Part shown: piece by piece, positions 54,065 to 63,491 of the stretch
Layout of the letters: each line of letters begins with the position of its first letter
Numbering within the stretch: position 1 is the stretch's first letter
Origin: Deltaproteobacteria bacterium
GTDB taxonomy: Bacteria; Myxococcota_A; UBA796; UBA2385
NCBI GenBank assembly: GCA_018401435.1
Contig: JAGYJW010000021.1
Span: 40,228-104,227, forward strand
Direction: 5' to 3'
DNA: 64,000 bases
Notes under the pieces: model-generated
Told to the model about the DNA's origin: nothing
Databases searched by the model: none
Seen by the model: only the letters and a program-made list of their open reading frames with translations
Made by a program: the position numbers and the translations under genes

Positions 54065-54907
54065 ATGAAGACGAATCCTGCCGCACTTGTCCGTCTCTGC
54101 ACCCTCGCCACCCTGGGGCTGCTGCCCAGCCTCGCCCTCGCGGAGGATCCCGAATTCGCCAAGCCCGTCGTGGTGGACGAGGATGTGGTCGATGGGCCCA
54201 AGACCGGCCTGTCGGTCGAGCTGGGTGGCGTGCTGGCCGGCGGCAATGTTCAGTACCAGACCGCCCAGGGGCGCATGGTCCTGACCCGCCGCTGGAAGGC
54301 CAACGGCCTGGCCACCAACATCACCGGAAACCTGGGCCGCAGCGTCGTGGACGCCGATGGAGACGGCCTGCTCACCGACGCCGAACGCGCAGTGGGCTAC
54401 CAGGAGACCGCCCGGCGGCTCAGCCTGGACCTTCGTTATGACCGCTATGTGGCCAAGCGCTCGAGCATCTATGCCCTCGCCGGCGCCTTGCTCGATCCCT
54501 TCGCCGGCTATGACCTGCGCACCCACGAACAGATCGGCTTCTCGCGCAGCCTGGTCGACCAGAAGAAGTTCAAGCTCATCTCCGAGATCGGCTTTGACTA
54601 CGCCCAGGAGAATTATGTCGAGGGCATCGACCCCAACTACCAGAACATCCTGGCGGCGCGGGTCTTCCTGGGTGCGGTGGCCAACCTCTCGGAGAACTTC
54701 GCCATCACCAACGACCTCGAAGTCTTCGAGAATGTGCTGACGCCCGCCGACCTTCGCCTGCTGGAGACGCTGGCGGTCACCAGTCGCATCAGCGACAGCT
54801 TCACCTTCAAGACCAGCTATGGGCTGGTCTTCGACAATGTACCGGTCGAAGGTTTCCGTCCTCTCGACCAGGTGGTGATGGTGACCCTGGTTGCGAGCAT
54901 CCTGTAG
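54065..54907 (+). CDS. DUF481-type outer-membrane beta-barrel protein
   Basis: 280 residues. The signal peptide ends near LALA-E (residue 26/27). Alternating amphipathic strands follow to the C-terminus (SVELGGVLAGGNVQYQTAQG, LSLDLRYDRYVAKRSSIYAL, FKTSYGLVFDNVPVEGFRP), as in DUF481 salt-induced outer-membrane proteins, which often contain the G-N-V/T hairpin seen here. An EF-like loop DADGDGLLTDAE near residues 97-108 is unusual in a barrel. It lies divergent from the sigma54 regulator (165 bases). Confidence 0.83.
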   Translation: MKTNPAALVRLCTLATLGLLPSLALAEDPEFAKPVVVDEDVVDGPKTGLSVELGGVLAGGNVQYQTAQGRMVLTRRWKANGLATNITGNLGRSVVDADGDGLLTDAERAVGYQETARRLSLDLRYDRYVAKRSSIYALAGALLDPFAGYDLRTHEQIGFSRSLVDQKKFKLISEIGFDYAQENYVEGIDPNYQNILAARVFLGAVANLSENFAITNDLEVFENVLTPADLRLLETLAVTSRISDSFTFKTSYGLVFDNVPVEGFRPLDQVVMVTLVASIL

Positions 54908-54950
54908 TCCGTTATCCTCGGATCCCTGACCTCCAACCCCGGAAAGTTCT

Positions 54951-55775
54951 TTGCAGTTTGATGTCTCGGAAAGCAGTGAGTTGCTCAAGAGCGCCATGAG
55001 CTTGGGCTGGAGTGCGATCACCGCCATCGTGATCTTTGCGGTGGGTTGGGTGATCAGCAAACGAGCCTATGCCTATGTGCTGGGCCTCAGCCAGAAGCGC
55101 AGCAAGGACCCCATGTTGGGGCGCTTCCTCGCCAGCCTCGCCCAGTGGGGGGTCATCGCGGCGGCCGGCATCTCGGCCCTGGGCCGGGTGGGGGTCGAGA
55201 CCACCAGCCTCGTGGCCTTGCTGGCCTCGGCCGGCCTCGCGGTGGGCCTCGCCCTGAAAGACAACCTCGCCAACTTCGCCAGCGGGGTCATGATCCTCAT
55301 CTTTCGGCCCCTGTCCATCGGCGACACGGTGGTGGCGGCGGGCTGCACCGGCACGGTCACCGACATCGGGCTCTTCGCCAGCACGCTGGTCACCCCTGAA
55401 AACCACACCATCATCCTGCCCAATAGCGCGGTGACGGGTGGGCCCTTGACCAACTTTACGCGCTTGGGCACCCGGCGCGGCACCGTCGAGGTGGGCGTGG
55501 CCTATGGCTCCGATCTGCAGGCCGTGCGCGCGGTGTTGCTCGAAGCCGCCACCGGCGCCGACCAGGTGCTGGCCGACCCCGCTCCCGCGGTGGTCTTCGG
55601 CAATCTGGGCGCCAGCAGCCTGGACTTCAAGGTGCAGGTCTGGGCCGACGCCGACCACTACATGCCCATGCTCGACCAGGTGCGCTCCCGGGTCTATGAC
55701 GGCCTCAACGCCGCAGGCATCGACATTCCCTTCGCCCAGATCGTGGTGCACCAGGCCGCGCCGGTCGAGGCCTGA
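54951..55775 (+). CDS. MscS-family mechanosensitive channel
   Basis: 274 residues: an N-terminal membrane helix pair, then the pore-lining TM3 (LVALLASAGLAVGLALKDNLANFASGV, quoted partly here as ALLASAGLAVGLALKDNL), the beta domain (IGDTVVAAGCTGTVTDIGL) and the C-terminal alpha/beta domain. The length equals E. coli MscS. MscS gates on membrane tension to release osmolytes. The start is a TTG at 54951; the first in-frame ATG is at 54996 and would remove part of TM1. It follows the DUF481 gene by 43 bases. Confidence 0.92.
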   Translation: MQFDVSESSELLKSAMSLGWSAITAIVIFAVGWVISKRAYAYVLGLSQKRSKDPMLGRFLASLAQWGVIAAAGISALGRVGVETTSLVALLASAGLAVGLALKDNLANFASGVMILIFRPLSIGDTVVAAGCTGTVTDIGLFASTLVTPENHTIILPNSAVTGGPLTNFTRLGTRRGTVEVGVAYGSDLQAVRAVLLEAATGADQVLADPAPAVVFGNLGASSLDFKVQVWADADHYMPMLDQVRSRVYDGLNAAGIDIPFAQIVVHQAAPVEA

Positions 55776-55778
55776 GCC

Positions 55779-56435
55779 TCAGCTGGCCTCGCGCCCCACG
55801 GCGCGGGCCGCCTCCAGCTCGTCTTCGACGCTGAGCCGGGCTGGCGAGGTCAGCTCGGGGAACTTGCCGCCGATGTCGGCGTAGAAGTCCCGGATGCGGT
55901 CCATATCTGCAGAGACGTCCCCGGTGGGCATGAAGCAGGGGCCGCAGCCGCCTATCTTGCGCTTATAGTCCAGGAAGCCCAGCACCAGCGGCACCTGGGC
56001 CTCGACGGCCATATAGTAGAAGCCGCTGCGCCAGCGGTCGCGCAAGGACCGGGTGCCGTCCGGTGCGATGGCCAGGTAGAGCTGGTCTGCCGCCGCGAAT
56101 TGCTCGGCGATCTGCTTGACCGTGTCGTTGTTCTTGCTGCGGTCCACCGGGACGCCGCCCATCCAGCGGATGAACCAGCCGATGCCCGGCTTGAACATGC
56201 TGTCCTTGGTGATCCAGGACAGGCGCACCCGCAACACCCAGGCGCACATCAACATGTAGAAGCCGTCCCAGTTCGACGTGTGGGGCGAGGCGATGAAGAT
56301 CGCCTTGTCCACGTCGGGGAAGGGGCCTTGGACCTTCCAGCCCAGCAGTCGGGCGAAGCCGCGCCCGATGAAGTGGGGGAGGGGTCCGATGGAGCCACCA
56401 GTCTTGCGGATGCGCGAGGTCGACATGATGACCAT
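55779..56435 (-). CDS. PlsC-like lysophospholipid acyltransferase
   Basis: 218 residues. Acyltransferase block I is PHTSNWDGF (H-x4-D), block II surrounds GGVPVDRSKNND, and block III is APDGTRS (Glu replaced by Asp in the usual E-G-T/P-R). These enzymes place an acyl chain on lyso-phosphatidate or related lipids at the inner membrane. Size and motif spacing fit the short PlsC-like family. An ATG at 56426 is an alternative start. It converges on mscS with a 3-base gap. Confidence 0.88.
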   Translation of the reverse strand: MVIMSTSRIRKTGGSIGPLPHFIGRGFARLLGWKVQGPFPDVDKAIFIASPHTSNWDGFYMLMCAWVLRVRLSWITKDSMFKPGIGWFIRWMGGVPVDRSKNNDTVKQIAEQFAAADQLYLAIAPDGTRSLRDRWRSGFYYMAVEAQVPLVLGFLDYKRKIGGCGPCFMPTGDVSADMDRIRDFYADIGGKFPELTSPARLSVEDELEAARAVGREAS

Positions 56436-56557
56436 GGAACCACTGGTGGGGCTGGACGCAAAGGGCCTCCTGCGTGATGACGGTTCTTTGACCTTCTCGG
56501 GACCCCGGCCTGACCCGCCACGGGGGAGCCTGCCGGTCTGCCCCTGCTGAGGATCCG

Positions 56558-57817
56558 ATGTCTGCTGCTTCCCCTGCCTGCCGCATCCGCGGCGCCGTCC
56601 TTCGCCCCCTGCGGGACCGCGCCGGCTTCACCCTGATGCCAGACGCCATCCTGGACGTGGACGCCCAGGGCCGCATCGCGTCCATCGGCCCCGCGGCCGA
56701 GGGGGAGCCCCTGCCCGAGACCGAGCCCGGCGCCTTGTGGATGCCCGGCTTCGTGGACGCCCATGTGCACTATCCCCAGACCCGCATGGTGGGGTCGGCC
56801 TCGGGGCCGCTGCTGGATTGGCTGGAGAAGACCACCTTCCCCGAAGAGGCGCGTTTTGCCGACCGCGCCTATGCCGAGGCCGTGGCCGAGGACTTCTGCG
56901 CCGCGCTGGTGGCCCAGGGCACCACCGCCGCCGCCATCTTCGGCAGCCCGCACCCCGGCGCCACCGACGTGCTCTTTGCCGCCTTGGACCGCTGGGGCCT
57001 GCGCGCCCTGGCTGGCATGACCCTGATGGACCGCGGCGCGCCCCCGCCCAACCTGCTGGCTGCCGGCCCGGCCTTGCAGGCCTGTGCGGCCCTCATCGCG
57101 CGCTGGCACGGCCACGACGGCGGGCGGCTCTCCTTTTGTGTGACGCCCCGCTTCGCCATCGCCTGCACGCCGGAGCTGCTGGCTGGGGCCGCCGCCCTGG
57201 TGCAGCGCCACGACCTGCCCATGCAGACGCATCTGTCCGAGAACGCCGCCGAGATCGCCTACACGATGGAGCTCTTCCCCGATTCTGCAGACTACCTGGG
57301 CGTCTATGCAGACCATGGCCTGTTGGGTCCTCGCGCCCTCTTTGCCCATGGCATCCACCTCTCTGACGGGGAGTGGGGCCGACTGGCGGCATCGGGCGCT
57401 GCCCTGGCCCACTGCCCGGACAGCAACTTCTTCTTGGGTTCGGGGGCCATGCGCCTGGCGCACGCCCGGCGTCTGGGCATTCGGGTGGGGCTGGGCACGG
57501 ATGTGGGCGGTGGCCGCAGCTTCTCGGTGCGCCGCTGCGCGGCTCGGGCCTATGACGCCGCCTTGCTGGTGGGCGAGCCCGTCAATGCCGAGAGCCTGCT
57601 CTGGCAGGCCACACGCGGCGGCGCCCTGGCCTTGGGCCAGGGCGATCGGATCGGGCTGCTGGAGCCGGGTTTCGACGCCGATCTCGTGGCCGTGGACCGG
57701 CCAGAGGCGGCCAGCACCGACGCCTTGTGGGACGCCTTGCTCTTCCGCCTGGACTTCGGCCCCGTCCGCCAGGCGCGGGTGCGGGGCCGGGTGCTGTCGG
57801 CGCCTACATCATGCTGA
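56558..57817 (+). CDS. guaD: Guanine deaminase
   Basis: 419 residues of the amidohydrolase superfamily. Zinc-site motifs are PGFVDAHVHYPQ (about 62-73), the second His in THLSE near 225, FAHGIHLSD, and the terminal Asp in GLGTDVGGG. The guanine-deaminase signature CPDSNFFLGSG (about 287-297) is present. It hydrolyses guanine to xanthine and ammonia in purine salvage. The last 14 bases overlap the end of the convergent next gene. Confidence 0.93.
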   Translation: MSAASPACRIRGAVLRPLRDRAGFTLMPDAILDVDAQGRIASIGPAAEGEPLPETEPGALWMPGFVDAHVHYPQTRMVGSASGPLLDWLEKTTFPEEARFADRAYAEAVAEDFCAALVAQGTTAAAIFGSPHPGATDVLFAALDRWGLRALAGMTLMDRGAPPPNLLAAGPALQACAALIARWHGHDGGRLSFCVTPRFAIACTPELLAGAAALVQRHDLPMQTHLSENAAEIAYTMELFPDSADYLGVYADHGLLGPRALFAHGIHLSDGEWGRLAASGAALAHCPDSNFFLGSGAMRLAHARRLGIRVGLGTDVGGGRSFSVRRCAARAYDAALLVGEPVNAESLLWQATRGGALALGQGDRIGLLEPGFDADLVAVDRPEAASTDALWDALLFRLDFGPVRQARVRGRVLSAPTSC

Positions 57818-59985
57818 GCAGGGACTGCCAGATGTCGGGGCGCTGCCACATCAGCACGGCCACACCCACGACCACCAGCACCATCAGCAGCAGCACCTTC
57901 TCCAGGGTGCCGCTGGGCGTGCCCTGCTCCAGCTTGCTGCCCTTGGGCACCATGGGCGTGGCCGTGAAGGTGCCCGCCAGGTAGCGGTTCAGGTACATGC
58001 GCCCATTCAGCGCGAAGCCTGCCGCCTCGATGAAGGTGCTGAGGTCCCGCTTGCGCAGGCGCAGCCAGGCGATGAAGGCGCTGACAGCCATCAGCAGGGC
58101 GATGACGCCCAGCACGATCAGGAGCAGGTCCACCGGGCTGACGCTGCTCAGCGCGTTGATGATCAGGGCGCCGGCCGAGGCCAGGGCGGCGAATGCAATC
58201 GAACCGCCAATCAGCATATTCTGGAAGTTGCCCGGGGGCTCTGCCGGCGGCGGGGCCGTGGGAGCGCCCGGGGCGGCGGAGGAGCCGCCGCGGCCTCATG
58301 GCGGCAGCCTGCGCCGCGTCGGCCTGCTTGTTCATGTCGGCCTCCAGGGCGCCGGCCTTGTCCCCCGCCGCCTTCTCGATGCGGGCCGCGATGGTGTCCT
58401 TCAGCCGCACAAAGGGCGCGATCATCGCCTCCCACAAGCTGATGGGGTTGACCTCGACCTCGGTGACGACGGCGTCCCACTCCTGGTCGGCCCGGTCATA
58501 GAAGACGCCGCGCTTGCCCACGTCGATGCCGCCCCGCAGCCCCGAGGTGATGGCGGCCACCACCTGCTGCTTCTGGGTGGCGCCCGCGCCATCCTTGCGT
58601 TCGATATCCAGATAGGTGAGGAAGATACCGCTCTTTGCAGCCACCTTGCGATGGGCGGCCTTGTCGGTGACCTTCATGGTGAGCTGCACCCGGCGCCCGT
58701 CGATGACCAGCAGGCCCTCTTGGAACAGCGCCCTCTCCTCCACCGAGAAGAGCTTGGACAAGGTGACGAAGTTGCGGGCGAATTCCAGCAGCCAACGCTG
58801 GTAGAGCACCAGCTTCTCGAGGTTGTTGAACTGCTGGATCTCATTGGCCACCGCCTGGTCTTGGGCGGACAGGGCCTTGAGCCGTTCGGGCATGGGGCTG
58901 TCGGCAAAGGCCACCAGGTCGGCCGGATCGGCGTCGTTGGGGATGCCCGCGGGTTGACCGTCCCGCCAGCCGGTGAAGGCCGAGACGCGGGCCTTGAGGG
59001 CGGCCCAGTCGGCCTGGCGCAGCTCGGTGAGGGGGCCCTCCCGCTCCAGCAGGCGGGGACCGTAGGACTCGGCCAGCAACTTGAGGTCCGCCAGGTAGTG
59101 GGGGTTCAAGGCGCCGTCGAAACGCAGCAGGCCATCGGCCATCGGGCGGGCCATCGGCGCCGACGCCAGCCAGGTGGAGATGGCGGCGGGGTCGTTGACG
59201 TCCAGGGCGGCGAGCTGTTCGGGGGTGGCCTGCAGGCGCTCGGTGGCGCCCGCCTCCAGTGCCACCAGCGCGCACTGGCTGTAGAATTGGTCCATCTTGG
59301 TGCCGAGACGGGCCAGCAGCTCGGCCGCCGCGGCCGTGTCTTCGCCCAAGGGGAAGATGCTGTCGGCCTCGTCGGTGGTCCGCGCCTTCCAGGCCGCAAA
59401 GCCGCGCGCGCCCGCCACATAACGGTCCACATCGGCCGCCGAAGCGCCCATGTCGCCACTCAGGTCGGCGCTGCCGCCCGTGCTGCCGATGATGCGTTCC
59501 AACGCGGCCTTCTCTTCCGCGTCTTCGATCTGGCCTGGGGTCACGACCCCGTCGCCATTGGGGAAGGTGCGGGCATAGGCGTCGCGGAACTGGCGGACCT
59601 GGGCCAGGGTGATCTGGTCCTTGCCGCTGCTGCCCAGCTTGTCGAGGAGCAGCACGGCGAGCGCCTTTGCCGCCTTGGCGTCTCCGTTGTTGCCATCCAG
59701 ATCGCCCAGGCGCAGCGTCTCGGTCGAATCGGCCAGCGGGCCCCGATTCGACACGCGCTCCCAATACCACTTGCGGGCATCCCTCAAGTCGTAGAGGCGG
59801 ATCCGGCCATCCTTGTCGGCGTCCATGGCGGACAGGAAGGCCGGGTCGCAGTTGAACTGCGCGATGGGGGCCGAGGTGGCCGCCCACCGGGCCTTGTCCA
59901 GACCGTCGATGCGCTCGAGGTCTTCAGGACCAGCAAGGTGGAGGTGGAAGACGCCGCCATAGTTTCGGTAGGTTGCTGCGGACAT
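57804..59985 (-). CDS. EF-hand-containing membrane-anchored protein (frameshifted at ~58291)
   Basis: About 727 residues after correction. The N-terminal region has several EF-like loops: DADKDGRIRLYDL (about 54-66), DLDGNNGD (about 95) and FPNGDGVVTPGQIE (about 140-153). A long helical body follows (LARNFVTLSKLFSVEERALF and so on). The frame from 59985 becomes Arg/Pro noise after AAMRP near 58291. The other frame continues with a Pro/Ala linker and two or three membrane helices (LIGGSIAFAALASAGALIIN, LLLIVLGVIALLMAVSAFIAW, LLLMVLVVVGVAVLMW), ending at 57804. One extra base explains the break. Family not recognised; a Ca2+-responsive membrane protein is plausible. Confidence 0.72.
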
Positions 59986-60101
59986 GGAATGCCTCTGGGA
60001 TATTGGGATTTGTTTGCCGCTGGAGACCCGTCCCGCTTAGCGTTGCCCCGCGCGCACATCCACCCCCCTGTAACAGTTGCGTATTGGCGGCCGGCCCGGC
60101 C

Positions 60102-61436
60102 TCAATGGGGGCAGGTCGCCGCGCCGGCTCCGTCTACCCGCTGCACCTCGTAGCGGTCGGTCTCGGGCGTCCAGGTGGCCACCAGGCTGGGCGGGGGGCC
60201 GCCCCATCCCCAGGTCAGGCAGTCAAAGTCCTCCCCCGCGCGCAGGGTGGTCAGGCCTTGCACCACCTCGCAGCCATCGTGGCGCTTGCGGATGCCCTTC
60301 TGGGTCCGGGGTGAGATGGCCCAGCGATCTCCCGGGCAGGCCTCGATACTGGCCACCAGCGGCAGCTCCCAATGCACCCAGCGCATATATTTGTAGCCGT
60401 CGCTGATGCCGTCTCTGAGGGTCCAGCCGCTCAGGCCAACCGTGAAGAGCACCAGGACGATCCGCCCGCGGGGCCCCAGGGTGGGCCAACGGCGGGCCAG
60501 GGCAGCGGCGGTCATCACGCCGAGAAAGAGGCTGGGAAGCACCATCATGCGGCTGGAGGTCACGCCCAGGGCCGCCGCCCATCCCAGCAGGGCCGCCACC
60601 TGTCCCGCCAGCGCCCAAAGCAAGAAGCGCAGCTCGAAGCTCCACGGCCGGCGCAGCGGGGCCAACAGCAGGCCCATCACCAGCCAGGGCGTGCCCGCCG
60701 CTGACCCCTGGTACCAGAGCTGCCGGAAGAGCCGGGTCTGCCGCTTGAGGGTCCAGCGCTCCGTCAGGTCCTGCCAGTCGGCGAAGCTGTCCGGAGAGGC
60801 GGCGAAGGGCTCGGCCAGGCCCGTGGTCTTGAGCCTCAGCCACAGCGCCACCCCCCACAGGCTGAGCAGGGTGGCCGGCGTGCGGCGCATGGCCATCCAC
60901 ACGAGAATGAGCGGCCAGCCTTCATAGCGAACGAGGGCGAGGGCCCCCATGGTGAGGTCGGCCAGCGCCGGCCAGCGCTCCCGCAGCAGCAAGGCCCCAA
61001 AGACCAGCAGCAGGAAGGTGGACTCCTGGTAGGGCACCACCGACCAGCACAAGAAGGGCCCGAACAGGGCCATGGGCAGAAAGGCCCAGCCGGCACGGGG
61101 CCCCGCGAGGCCTTGGGCGAGGGCGGATCCCAGGGCCACGCCCACCGCGCCCACCACCGACAGCAAGACCCGCAAGGCCACCAGCCCGCCACCCAGCTTG
61201 GCCACCCCCCACACCAGCAGCTGGGTCGCCGGCAGCCAGACCTGCACCACCAGGTGGTCGCGGCCGGCCCAGCGCTGGTAGCCATCGTAGTGCCAATTGC
61301 CCGGAACCAGCGCCACCAGCAGCAGGCGCAGCGCCAGGGCCACCAGGAAACAGGCCAGGGGCGCCGCCCAGGGGCCCCAGGGGCCGGGGTCCGAAGGCGG
61401 TGCCGGCGATGGGGGCGACGGCGCGGTGGAAGACAC
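60102..61436 (-). CDS. Polytopic membrane protein, GT39-like glycosyltransferase family
   Basis: 444 residues with around ten membrane helices. The first loop, ALVPGNWHYDGYQRWAG, carries the acidic residue that GT-C transferases use, and two conserved Tyr/Trp-rich stretches follow (VVPYQESTFLLLV, VRYEGWPLILVW). The C-terminal ~90 residues are soluble. GT-C enzymes transfer sugars from polyprenyl phosphates outside the inner membrane. No closer assignment is possible. It is divergent from the next membrane protein (71 bases between starts). Confidence 0.75.
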   Translation of the reverse strand: MSSTAPSPPSPAPPSDPGPWGPWAAPLACFLVALALRLLLVALVPGNWHYDGYQRWAGRDHLVVQVWLPATQLLVWGVAKLGGGLVALRVLLSVVGAVGVALGSALAQGLAGPRAGWAFLPMALFGPFLCWSVVPYQESTFLLLVFGALLLRERWPALADLTMGALALVRYEGWPLILVWMAMRRTPATLLSLWGVALWLRLKTTGLAEPFAASPDSFADWQDLTERWTLKRQTRLFRQLWYQGSAAGTPWLVMGLLLAPLRRPWSFELRFLLWALAGQVAALLGWAAALGVTSSRMMVLPSLFLGVMTAAALARRWPTLGPRGRIVLVLFTVGLSGWTLRDGISDGYKYMRWVHWELPLVASIEACPGDRWAISPRTQKGIRKRHDGCEVVQGLTTLRAGEDFDCLTWGWGGPPPSLVATWTPETDRYEVQRVDGAGAATCPH

Positions 61437-61507
61437 GGGGGGGCCGGACCGGGGGAGGGGTCTGGCTAATCGCTCGCCGGGCCCGCCGCAGGTGCTAGGC
61501 TGCCGCC

Positions 61508-63491
61508 GTGCCCCGCTTGCCCCTGCTGCTGCTCGCCGCGCTGGTCCCCATGGCCCTTCAAGCCCTGGCCCTGCTCAACCCCGACATCCCGGTCATCGAC
61601 TGCGAGGAGCGCTACAACGCCGGCCACGCCTGGATGCTGCTGCAGGGCCACCTCGACGCGCTCTTTCGGCTCCAATACCGCCCTTTCTGCGGTGGCTGCA
61701 CGCTCACGGCGGGGCTGGGGGCCCTGGCCATGGGCCTGCTGGGGCCCAGCTTCGCGGCCTGGAAAGGGGTGGCCCTGGCCTTCACCGGCCTGGCGGGGGC
61801 CCTGGGGGCGGCCGGTTTGTGGCGCCGCGAGAATGGGCTCGCTGCCTTCATCTTCGTGGCCTTGCTCAGCCTTGCGCCCCTCAGCTTCATCCGGCTGCTG
61901 CTGCTGTCATGGGGCAACCACTTGGAATGCGGTGTGATCGCACTGCCCATGCTGGTTCTGGCCGCGGGCACCCTGACCGTGCGCCGGGCGCGGCTGCTGG
62001 GCCTGCTGGGCGGCTTCGGGCTGTGGGTGGGCTTCTCCATGGCGGTGCCGGTGGCGGCGGTGGCCCTCTTTGTGGCCCTTCGAGACTGGCGCATGCTGCT
62101 GCCGCTGGCCCAGGGCCTCGCCCTCGCGCCCATCTTGTGGGTGCTGCAGCGCCTGTTGGGCGGGCCGATCCCCTTTGGCACCATCTACAATCCCGGCGAG
62201 TTCCTGCCCGATCCCCGGCGCCTGCCGCGGCAGCTCGCCGGACTGCTGGCGCCGGCCCAGGTGGCGGGCCTCTTCGGGCTGCCGCGCCTGGAGCTGGGGG
62301 TGCCCCTTGGTTATGGCTTCCTGGTCAGCCTGCTGGGGGCCTCCGGCTTGGGTTGGCGGCAGGGGCATCGCCAGGCTGGCCACCCTCTGCCTGCTGACCT
62401 GGCTGGGGGCCTATCTGCTGCTGGGCTTCGAGCTGCACCAGCCGGGCTGGCCCGAGGTCCCCGCGGCCTCGGGTCTGCGTTATGTTGCGCCGGCCTGGCT
62501 CTTTGGGTTGGTCTTGCTGTCTGCTTGTGTGGGGAGGGTGGCGTCGGGGGCCCACAAGGCGCGCCTGCTCCTGCTTGCCGTGCCGCTGCTGACCGGCATC
62601 CTGGCCCGGGCGGCCACGCTGACGGCCCCCTTTCCCAGCACGGCCGCCAGCCGCTTCGAGGCGGCAGACTGGGACCACTTCCGGGGGCAGGCGGTCTACC
62701 TGCTGGAGGCGGGGGAGCACCGCGACTGTGGGGCGCAGGATCCACGCTCCATGGCCCTTCACGCCTATGCGCTGGGCCGTCGGGGCGCCCAGTCCCGGCT
62801 GGAGCGGGGCGAGTCGATGGCGGGTCTGGAGGCGCCGCCAGCGCAGCTTCGCGCCTTCGGCGAGGGTGTGGGCGGCGGCCTCGTCGATCACCTCGACCCC
62901 GACTCGGAAGGCAGCCTGCGGCGCTTGCAGGCGGTGGCCGAGGCTGTGGCCCGCCTCGATCCAACCGTGCAGCAGGCGGCCCTGGCCGAGGCGGCCTGGC
63001 GCCGGGTCTACCGGCAGTCGCGCTTCAGCCTGGGGCGGGGTGGCTTTCACGCCGCGGATCTGGATCGCCAACGCACGCTGTTGCGCAGCGTTTCCCGCCC
63101 CCTGGCCGAGGCCTGGCTGGTGGCCTGGGGGCGGCGACTCGGCAAGGTGGAGGGGCGTTGGGCGGCGCCGGCCTCGCTTGTCTTGCCCACCTTGGAGCCT
63201 CGGGGCCTGGGTCCCTTCGCCCTGGGTCTGGGGGCAGGCCTGGCCGAGGAGTGGGGGCCCCAGGACCGCCTGCCCCTGCCCGTGGGCCTCGCCCCCAGTC
63301 TGCACGCCGACCTGCAGGCCGGCTATGGGCTGGGCCTGGCCCGCGACTGGATGCCTGCCCTGGTCGCCGAATCGCAGATTGATGCTTCGCTTTGGGAGAC
63401 CGATCCCGCACCCTATGCCGCGGCCGCCTTGGACCGCTGGTGGGGTCCGCCGCCGCCGATGCTCTGCCCCTGTGGGGCCACCTGCGAGTGA
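61508..63491 (+). CDS. Polytopic membrane protein with soluble C-terminal domain (frameshifted at ~62363)
   Basis: The start is a GTG at 61508. The first 285 residues contain eight or nine membrane helices; a loop after the first helix reads LNPDIPVIDCEERYNAGHAW with an acidic cluster resembling GT-C loop 1. After LGASGLGW the frame turns into noise at the G run 62362-62365. The shifted frame continues IARLATLCLLTWLGAYLLLG and further helices, then a ~250-residue soluble domain ending at 63491 (CPCGATCE). One G too many explains it. It pairs divergently with the GT39-like gene, so both may act on the same envelope glycan. Function inferred only. Confidence 0.65.
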
